Assembly: GCA_023382335.1 (NCBI GenBank) | Contig: JAMCPM010000011.1 | Span: 1-64,000 of the forward strand | Direction: 5' to 3' | Source: Actinomycetota bacterium | Lineage (GTDB): Bacteria; Actinomycetota; Thermoleophilia; BMS3ABIN01 | DNA length: 64,000 nucleotides | Notes under the pieces: model-generated | What the model was told of the DNA's origin: nothing | Databases searched by the model: none | The model's input: the letters and a program-made list of their open reading frames with translations, nothing else | Program-made: the position numbers and the translations under genes | In this document: in pieces, positions 58,266 through 64,000 of the stretch | Position numbering within the stretch: the first letter of the stretch is position 1 | How the letters are laid out: every line of letters begins with the position of its first letter

Positions 58266-59876
58266 ATGGAACCTCTTTTCATTCCCGCAACCATGATGAC
58301 TCAGCACCCCGACAGCGCCTCGCGCTATGTCTCGGTGCGCGACGAACCCCTCGAGGCGATCGACGCCCTGACGGCGATGCCTATCGGACTGGGCCTGGAA
58401 GAAGTCATGGTCGACTACGAGGGCAAGCTGACTCCCTATCATCAGACCGCGGAGATAGCCCTGGGGCTGCGCGAGCGGGGGCTGGTGCCGGGACGGGACG
58501 TGCTGGTGACGCCGCGGATCCCCAGCGCCACCAAGGAGACGGTCTTCCATCAGCTGATGGCGCTCATGAGCGTGATCGAATCGAATTATCAACTGGGCTC
58601 CTCCAAGGGTGACGGCCGCATCCGCGAGGTCATCGTCCCCATGGTGGAGACGGCGTCGGAGCTGGTGGACGTGCGCCGGCGGGTGCAGGACGTGGTCGAG
58701 CTGGGGCACAAGGAGTTCGGCATCTCGCGCGATCCCAATTCCATCCAGGTCGTCCCTTTGATCGAGGAAGTGCCGGAGCTGCTCTCGGCGGGACGGTTCC
58801 TTGCGGAATACATCAGGCAGGTAGCCGCCGCAGGTTATGAGATTCCCTATCTGAGGGTGATGCTCGGGCGCAGCGACTCGGCCATGGTATACGGCATGGT
58901 GCCTTCAGTGCTGGCGGTCAAGACCGCGATCTCTGACCTTTTTGCCATGGGGAAGGATTTTGGCATTGAGGCCTATCCGATCCTCGGTGGTGGCGTGCTG
59001 CCCTTCCGGGGACACGTCAGCCTCGAAAATTTCACACAGCTGACCACCGATTTCGCCGGCATCAGGACGGTGACGGTGCAGTCAGGCCTTCGTTACGATT
59101 CGGGCAGCGAGGCGGCACGGCAGGTGGCGATCAAGGCGGCCGAGGAGCTGCCGGGAGTGCCGCCGCTGGCATTCAGCGCCGCCGAGCGCGACGAATTGAC
59201 CGGGCTGATCGGCATCTTCACACGCCCGTATCTGGAGAGCTTCAATGAGCTGCTGCCGAGCGTCATCGCCCTGTCGGAGCTGATGCCGCGCCAGCGGGAC
59301 CGTCTGGCGCGCAAGAGCGCCGTAGGCTACGCCCGGGCGGCCGCCCAGCCGCAGAAGCTGGCGGCGGAGATCCTTTCCGGGGAGATCTCGGACGCGGTGG
59401 CGGCGATAGTCCCGGCTACCGCCCGCAACCTGCCGCGGGCGATAAGTTTCACCGGAGCGCTCTATTCAATCGGCTTGCCGCCGGAATTCATCGGCACCGG
59501 GCGCGGCCTGGCCGAGCTGGCCCGGCGCCGTGGTGACGAAGGCCTCAAGCGGCTGCTGCAGCTGTATCCGGGGCTCAGGGCCGATATGGCACAGGCTGCC
59601 CGCTATGCCAACCTGGACGCAGCGGCGGCTTACCTGCCCGGACATCTGGCGGCGCAGCTGGCCGTCGATTTCGAGGAAGTCTCCTCGCGCCTGGGAATCG
59701 AGATCGGGCCCGCCTCAGCCGATGACCGCCGTTATCACGTGCTGCTGGAGACCGTGCAGCCGATGCTCAAGGAGCTGGTTGCAAATGAAGAGGAATGGGG
59801 CGGCGAGTCAGCCGACCGCGATCTGGTGACGGAATGGATTTGCCGGCTGGGCCGGCTCAGGGGCAGCCTGGGCTAG
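58266..59876 (+). CDS. ppcA: archaeal-type phosphoenolpyruvate carboxylase
   Basis: 536 residues. ATG 58266 is set by the family start (FIPATMMTQHPDSA, compare archaeal TQHPDN). Also seen are GLEEVMVDYEGKLTPYHQ, IREVIVPMVETASEL, YLRVMLGRSDSAMVYGMVPSVLA and GGGVLPFRGHV. This is the short PEPcase_2 family, unrelated in length (about 500 residues) to the ~900-residue bacterial enzyme. It carboxylates PEP to oxaloacetate and is found mainly in archaea and scattered anaerobes. The next genes use oxaloacetate, so the context is anaplerotic. A longer upstream frame inside gatB is spurious. Codon use matches the neighbours. Confidence 0.93.
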   Translation: MEPLFIPATMMTQHPDSASRYVSVRDEPLEAIDALTAMPIGLGLEEVMVDYEGKLTPYHQTAEIALGLRERGLVPGRDVLVTPRIPSATKETVFHQLMALMSVIESNYQLGSSKGDGRIREVIVPMVETASELVDVRRRVQDVVELGHKEFGISRDPNSIQVVPLIEEVPELLSAGRFLAEYIRQVAAAGYEIPYLRVMLGRSDSAMVYGMVPSVLAVKTAISDLFAMGKDFGIEAYPILGGGVLPFRGHVSLENFTQLTTDFAGIRTVTVQSGLRYDSGSEAARQVAIKAAEELPGVPPLAFSAAERDELTGLIGIFTRPYLESFNELLPSVIALSELMPRQRDRLARKSAVGYARAAAQPQKLAAEILSGEISDAVAAIVPATARNLPRAISFTGALYSIGLPPEFIGTGRGLAELARRRGDEGLKRLLQLYPGLRADMAQAARYANLDAAAAYLPGHLAAQLAVDFEEVSSRLGIEIGPASADDRRYHVLLETVQPMLKELVANEEEWGGESADRDLVTEWICRLGRLRGSLG

Positions 59877-59957
59877 TCGGGGCCCGGCAGGCGTCGTTGG
59901 GTTCACGGCGGCAGCTTCAGTTTCAGCCGGTTGGTACAACCGCCCATCTTAAGCTAG

Positions 59958-59963
59958 TATAAT
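59958..59963 (+). promoter_or_regulatory. TATAAT promoter of the synthase/aconitase/dehydrogenase operon
   Basis: TATAAT in AGCTAGTATAATTATC, between ppcA and the synthase gene. A start near 59970 excludes an upstream TTG (59968) and supports ATG 60025. The -35 is poor (GTACAA at 18 bp). Confidence 0.5.
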
Positions 59964-60024
59964 TATCTTGTTGGTTCCGGCAGGATCTCTCCCTGCTTTC
60001 CTTTTGAGAAACCCAGGTGTGTGT

Positions 60025-61233
60025 ATGAGTAACCCCGAAGAACATTTACAGAGCTTTATCCTCCAGGGCAAAGACAGCCATCTGGAGAAGAAGATCAAGA
60101 TCGACGACACCACCCTGCGTGACGGAGAGCAGACCGCGGGCGTGGTCTTCGCCAACCAGGAGAAGGTGCGCATCGCCAGGCTTCTGGACGAAGTCGGCGT
60201 CCACCAGATCGAGGTGGGCATCCCGGCGATGCTCGGCGACGAGAAGAAGACGATCAAGCATATCGCCGGGCTTGGCCTCAACGCCAGCATCCTCGCCTGG
60301 AACCGGGCGGTCAAGGAAGATATCCAGCATTCCCTCGACTGCGGCGTATCCGCGGTCGCCATCTCCATGTCCGCGTCGGACATCCACATCGAGCACAAGC
60401 TGCAGAAATCGCGCAGCTGGGTGCTGGAGAGCATCAAAAAGGCTGTGGACTTCGCCAAAGCCCACGACGTTTATGTCTCCGTCAACGCCGAGGACGCCTC
60501 GCGCGCCAACCTGGAATTCCTGGTACGTTTTGCCCAGGCGGCCAAGGAGCAGGGCGCCGACCGTCTGCGCTTCTGCGACACAGTGGGCATCCTCGATCCC
60601 TTTGATACATACAACGTCATCTCCTTCCTGCGGAAGAATGTGGATATCGAGCTGGAGATGCACACCCATAACGATTTCGGCCTGGCCACCGCCAATGCCA
60701 TCGCCGGCATCAAGGCCGGCGCCTCCTATGTGAACACAACGGTCAACGGGCTGGGGGAGAGGGCCGGTAACGCCGCCCTGGAAGAAGTGGTGATGGCCCT
60801 CAAGTACATCTCCAAGGTCGATCTGGGTCTGAAGACCGAGCTCTTCCGTGACCTGTCCGAGTTTGTCGCCAGCGCCTCGGCGCGCTCGATCCCGGTCTGG
60901 AAGCCGATCGTGGGCGCCAACGTCTTTGCCCATGAGTCGGGGATCCACGCCGACGGCGTCATCAAGAATCCGCTCAATTATGAGGTTTTCACCCCCGAGG
61001 AAGTGGGGCTGGAGCGGCAGCTGGTGATCGGCAAGCATTCGGGCACCAAGGCCATCAAGATAAAGTTCAAGGAATTCGCCATCGACCTCGACGACGATGA
61101 GTGCGTCGAGATCCTCAAGATGGTCCGCAAGCACGCGGTCGAGTCCAAGCGCGGCCTCTTTGGCAAAGAGATCATGTATATCTACAAGGACTACCTGGCC
61201 CGCAAGGAAGCGGGCGGGGAGAAACTTGGCTAG
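60025..61233 (+). CDS. homocitrate synthase-family condensing enzyme, probable Re-citrate synthase
   Basis: 402 residues from ATG 60025. DRE-TIM metallolyase: IDDTTLRDGEQTAGVVFA (~23-40), HQIEVGIPAMLGDEKKTI, EDASRANLEFLVRF, RLRFCDTVGILDPFDTY, and the metal site HTHNDFGLATANAIAGI, with ERAGNAALEEVVMAL. It resembles NifV/AksA homocitrate synthases and the Clostridium kluyveri Re-citrate synthase, which belongs to the same family. It lacks the C-terminal LeuA allosteric domain. The downstream genes are aconitase-like and isocitrate-dehydrogenase-like and a PEP carboxylase lies upstream, so oxaloacetate plus acetyl-CoA is the most economical substrate pair. No nif genes are visible. Homocitrate or citramalate synthesis remains possible. 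Confidence 0.85.
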   Translation: MSNPEEHLQSFILQGKDSHLEKKIKIDDTTLRDGEQTAGVVFANQEKVRIARLLDEVGVHQIEVGIPAMLGDEKKTIKHIAGLGLNASILAWNRAVKEDIQHSLDCGVSAVAISMSASDIHIEHKLQKSRSWVLESIKKAVDFAKAHDVYVSVNAEDASRANLEFLVRFAQAAKEQGADRLRFCDTVGILDPFDTYNVISFLRKNVDIELEMHTHNDFGLATANAIAGIKAGASYVNTTVNGLGERAGNAALEEVVMALKYISKVDLGLKTELFRDLSEFVASASARSIPVWKPIVGANVFAHESGIHADGVIKNPLNYEVFTPEEVGLERQLVIGKHSGTKAIKIKFKEFAIDLDDDECVEILKMVRKHAVESKRGLFGKEIMYIYKDYLARKEAGGEKLG

Positions 61234-62482
61234 CACTCTCGCCGAAAAGATCATAGCTGCGCACGTCGGCCGTGATGTCACGCCGGGCGAGATAGTGGTG
61301 ACGACCGTAGATGTCGCCGCACTGCAGGACGGTACCGGTCCCCTGGCGCTGGCGCAGCTGGAAGAGCTGGGGATGGTGAGGGCCGCGAATCCATCGAAGA
61401 CCGTCCTGTTCATCGATCACGCCGCGCCCAGCCCCCGCAAGGAACTTTCCAATGCCCACATGTCGCTGCGAGAGTTCGCCGCCAGGACCGGCGCCGTACT
61501 CTCCGAGATAAACGAAGGCGTCTGCCACCAACGGCTGGTCGAGAGTTTTGCTTCCCCCGGCGACATCCTCATCGGAGCCGATTCCCATTCCTGCACTTCG
61601 GGCGCCCTGGCGGCATTTGCCACCGGCATGGGCTCGACTGACGTCGGCATCGGCATCGCCACCGGCAAGACCTGGCTGAAGGTGCCGGAGACGCTCAGGG
61701 TCGAGATAACCGGAGAGTTCGGCAAAGGCGTTTATGCCAAGGATCTCATGCTGCATCTGATCGGCGAGATCGGTGCGGACGGAGCCACATATATGGCCCT
61801 CGAATTCACCGGACCCGGAGCGGCGGCGATGAGCATGCCGGAGCGCTTCACGCTGGCAAACATGGCCGTCGAGGCCGGCGCCAAGACGGGTCTTTTTGCC
61901 TCCGACGAGAAGACGCGCGCCTGGCTGGAGGAAAAAGGCCGCGGCGGCGACTACAAGGAGCTAGCAGCCGACGAGGGCGCGTCTTATACCCGCATGGTCG
62001 AGATCGACTGCGGCTCGCTGGAGCCAACTGTCTCGGCTCCGCATACGGTAGACAACACCATGACGGTAGCCGAGGCGGCGGGCACGAAAGTGAACCAGGT
62101 CTACATCGGCACCTGCACCAACGGGCGCATCGAGGACCTTCGCATCGCCGCTGACATTTTGCGCGGGCAGCAGAGGAATCCGGATACGCGGCTGATAGTG
62201 ACGCCGGCATCGAGGACCGTCTATCTGCAGGCTGCTGACGAGGGTCTGCTGTCTGTCTTCGCCGAGGCGGGCGCCCTGGTGACCGGACCAGGCTGCGGCG
62301 CCTGCGTAGGCGTCCACGGCGGTATCCTCGGCGACGGGGAAGTCTGCCTGGCCACCCAGAACCGGAATTTTCAGGGCCGCATGGGCAACGCCGAGGCTTT
62401 CATCTGGCTGGGCTCGCCGGCGACTGCCGCGGCTGCGGCCATCAGGGGCGAGATCATCGATCCCCGGGAGTTCCTCAAATGA
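61226..62482 (+). CDS. aconitase/isopropylmalate-isomerase-family large subunit
   Basis: 418 residues from TTG 61226 (LASTLAEKIIAAHVGRDVTPG), behind GGGGAG and overlapping the synthase stop by 8 bases. The 4Fe-4S ligands are Cys in YIGTCTNGRIEDLRIA and the pair in GPGCGACVGVHGG; HAAPSPRKELSN and GADSHSCTSGALAAFATGMGSTD are substrate-binding. This is the LeuC2/homoaconitase type, about 420 residues, rather than the ~900-residue aconitase. With its small subunit it isomerises a 2-hydroxyacid; citrate to isocitrate is suggested by the dehydrogenase downstream. Confidence 0.9.
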   Translation: MASTLAEKIIAAHVGRDVTPGEIVVTTVDVAALQDGTGPLALAQLEELGMVRAANPSKTVLFIDHAAPSPRKELSNAHMSLREFAARTGAVLSEINEGVCHQRLVESFASPGDILIGADSHSCTSGALAAFATGMGSTDVGIGIATGKTWLKVPETLRVEITGEFGKGVYAKDLMLHLIGEIGADGATYMALEFTGPGAAAMSMPERFTLANMAVEAGAKTGLFASDEKTRAWLEEKGRGGDYKELAADEGASYTRMVEIDCGSLEPTVSAPHTVDNTMTVAEAAGTKVNQVYIGTCTNGRIEDLRIAADILRGQQRNPDTRLIVTPASRTVYLQAADEGLLSVFAEAGALVTGPGCGACVGVHGGILGDGEVCLATQNRNFQGRMGNAEAFIWLGSPATAAAAAIRGEIIDPREFLK

Positions 62483-62979
62483 TACTAAAGGGCAAAGCCT
62501 GGAAATTCGGCGACAGCATCTCGACCGACCATATCGCGCCGGGCCGTTACTTCCACCTGCGCACGAATCTTCCCGAGCTGGCCAAACATGTGCTCGAAGA
62601 CGCCAATGCCGACTTCGCCGCGCAGATGGCCCCAGGCGATTTCGTCGTCGCCGGGCGCAACTTCGGGCTGGGCTCCAGCCGGGAGCATGCGCCCAGAATC
62701 ATCAAGCTGGCCGGCGTCAATGCCGTGCTGGCCAAGTCTTTTGCCAGGATCTTTTTCCGCAACTCCATCAACGTGGGGCTGCCGGTGCTCGAGATCGACA
62801 CTTCCAGGATCGATCAGGGCGACGAGCTCGAGGTCGACCTCGAGGCGGGGACCGTCACCAACGTGACCAAGGGCGAGAAGCTGACCTTCGCGCCGCTGCC
62901 GCCGGTTATGGTGAAGATACTCGGAGATGGCGGCCTGGTCGAGCACTTCAAGAAGTACGGCGACTTCAACCTGGAATAA
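62479..62979 (+). CDS. aconitase/isopropylmalate-isomerase-family small subunit
   Basis: 166 residues (swivel domain), overlapping the large subunit by 4 bases. [25 protein letters not shown] is followed by [22 protein letters not shown] and [18 protein letters not shown]. The specificity loop reads FHLRT; an Arg here is associated with tricarboxylate substrates (homoaconitate, aconitate), whereas isopropylmalate isomerases carry hydrophobic residues. This favours aconitate over isopropylmalate. Confidence 0.9.
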   Translation: MILKGKAWKFGDSISTDHIAPGRYFHLRTNLPELAKHVLEDANADFAAQMAPGDFVVAGRNFGLGSSREHAPRIIKLAGVNAVLAKSFARIFFRNSINVGLPVLEIDTSRIDQGDELEVDLEAGTVTNVTKGEKLTFAPLPPVMVKILGDGGLVEHFKKYGDFNLE

Positions 62980-63007
62980 ACAACTGAATTCGGGAGGCAG
63001 GAACAGC

Positions 63008-64000
63008 ATGGCGCATGAAGTTACGCTCATACCGGGCGACGGTATCGGACCTGAGATCACAACAGCGGCGCGCCGCGTGGTCGAGGCCGCCGGCGTTGAG
63101 ATAAACTGGCACGTGGCCGATGCCGGCCAGGACATCATGGCTGAATACGGCACCCCTCTTCCGGAGAACGTCCTGGAATCCATCCGCCGGACCGGCGTCG
63201 CTCTCAAAGGCCCGGTAACTACTCCAGTGGGCAGCGGCTTTCGCAGCGTCAATGTCACACTCAGGCAGACCCTCGATCTTTATGTCAACCTGCGGCCGGC
63301 TCTTTCCATCCCGGGGGTCAAATCCCGTTACGATAATATCGATCTGGTGATCGTGCGTGAGAATACCGAGGACCTTTACGCCGGCATCGAGCACATGGTG
63401 GGCGAGGACGCCGCCGAGAGCATCAAGATCATCACCCGCAAGGCCTCCGAGCGGGTGGCGCGCTTTGCTTTTGAGTACGCGACCGCTCACAAGCGCCGCA
63501 AAGTGACGGCGGTGCACAAGGCCAATATCATGAAGATGAGCGACGGGCTGTTCCTGGAATCGGTCAGGCACGTATCCGAAAGCTACAAGGACATCGAATT
63601 CGAGGACCGCATCGTTGACAACATGTGCATGCAGCTGGTGCAGAAGCCGGAGCTTTACGACGTCATGGTGCTGCCCAATCTCTATGGCGACATCGTTTCC
63701 GATCTGTGCGCCGGCCTGGTCGGCGGCCTGGGGGTAGCTCCGGGAGCCAATATCGGTGACTCCATCGCCGTCTTCGAGCCGGTCCACGGCAGCGCCCCTA
63801 AATATGCCGGGCAGAATAAGGCCAACGCCACCGCGACGATACTGTCAGCGGCATTGATGCTGAGTTATCTGGGTGAGGGCGAGGCGGCCGAACGGGTGAG
63901 GACAGCGGTCAAGAAAGTGATCGCCGAAGGGAAGAACGTTACCTACGATCTAGGTGGAACTGCCGGCACCTCGGAGATGGCCGACGCCATCATCGGGGCC
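63008..64000 (+). CDS. NAD-type isocitrate dehydrogenase-like protein (cut by window edge)
   Basis: 331 codons visible from ATG 63008 behind AGGA; the last few dozen residues are beyond the window. [83 protein letters not shown], and metal site [26 protein letters not shown]. The SxNxxLR...R signature ([17 protein letters not shown]) is that of isocitrate dehydrogenases; isopropylmalate dehydrogenases have Leu/Glu-rich sequence in this helix. It decarboxylates isocitrate to 2-oxoglutarate. Homoisocitrate activity cannot be ruled out. Confidence 0.88.
   Translation, partial: MAHEVTLIPGDGIGPEITTAARRVVEAAGVEINWHVADAGQDIMAEYGTPLPENVLESIRRTGVALKGPVTTPVGSGFRSVNVTLRQTLDLYVNLRPALSIPGVKSRYDNIDLVIVRENTEDLYAGIEHMVGEDAAESIKIITRKASERVARFAFEYATAHKRRKVTAVHKANIMKMSDGLFLESVRHVSESYKDIEFEDRIVDNMCMQLVQKPELYDVMVLPNLYGDIVSDLCAGLVGGLGVAPGANIGDSIAVFEPVHGSAPKYAGQNKANATATILSAALMLSYLGEGEAAERVRTAVKKVIAEGKNVTYDLGGTAGTSEMADAIIGA

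Noticed and set aside
60046-61413. 455-codon minus-strand frame opposite the synthase gene
   Set aside because: Shadow of a well-supported gene; Asp/Val/Gly-rich with no motif.
60025-64000. Leucine biosynthesis operon (leuA, leuC, leuD, leuB)
   Set aside because: The first enzyme lacks the LeuA regulatory domain, the small isomerase subunit has an Arg-containing loop, and the dehydrogenase carries the isocitrate signature.

Overview
The window looks like the chromosome of a deep-branching, probably anaerobic or facultative member of the Actinomycetota, GC-rich except for a few AT-rich islands. The taxonomic clues are: a dnaK-grpE-dnaJ-hspR heat-shock operon in the actinobacterial order; a septum protein (FtsB/DivIC type), DUF501 protein and Ppx/GppA run; a DtxR/IdeR-type iron box; a SigB/SigF-like sigma factor with an RsbW kinase; and an LPXTG protein plus a sortase-like gene. 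Rex, an archaeal-type PEP carboxylase, a citramalate/homocitrate-type (probably Re-)citrate synthase cluster and a c-heme chemoreceptor fit a redox-sensing anaerobe. The genus cannot be read from the sequence.

Layout. 1-2.5 kb: an IS3-family end abuts a radical SAM/SPASM maturase that is preceded by a 26-residue precursor-like peptide too short for ordinary gene calling, with a divergent putative regulator; this is a candidate new RiPP locus. 2.6-3.9 kb: a PIN/RHH toxin-antitoxin pair, a decayed coding remnant that recurs at 8.7 kb, and a gene-free stretch with a strongly structured 125-bp element. 4-8.6 kb: an FTR1-DUF2318 fusion, two MacB/FtsX-type permeases and an ATPase under a DtxR-type box (iron uptake). 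8.9-13.1 kb: heat-shock operon. 13.3-17.9 kb: rex, a small Cys protein, pyruvate kinase, septum protein, DUF501, exopolyphosphatase and tRNA-Leu(UAA). 18-19.6 kb: stress sigma factor between two RsbW-like proteins. 19.8-23.2 kb: small Cys protein, DJ-1/PfpI protein, and a two-component system whose next gene encodes an exported Met-rich protein behind four 11-bp-phased TTCAYW repeats.

23.4-46.2 kb is an exopolysaccharide region: a split chain-length regulator/tyrosine kinase pair, an LPXTG protein, a TPR protein, then an eleven-gene minus-strand operon (41199 to 26182) with 4-bp stop/start overlaps at many junctions. It encodes a Wzz-kinase fusion, flippase, polymerase, four glycosyltransferases, methyltransferase, aminotransferase, a phosphoglycosyltransferase fused to an O-antigen polymerase/ligase domain, and a FlaA1/PglF-type dehydratase. 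A second ligase, a WbaP-type initiating transferase with a structured leader, a sortase lacking its usual catalytic His, and a CpsB-type phosphatase follow.

46.3-54.9 kb is a Wsp-like chemosensory operon (CheW, MCP with a CxxCH heme motif, CheA-REC, CheB, REC-GGDEF, CheR-TPR), whose expected output is cyclic-di-GMP. Lying next to the polysaccharide genes, it plausibly controls matrix production. 55.0-64.0 kb holds gatCAB, archaeal-type PEP carboxylase, and a synthase/aconitase-like/isocitrate-dehydrogenase-like run that together could make oxaloacetate, citrate and 2-oxoglutarate for glutamate synthesis.
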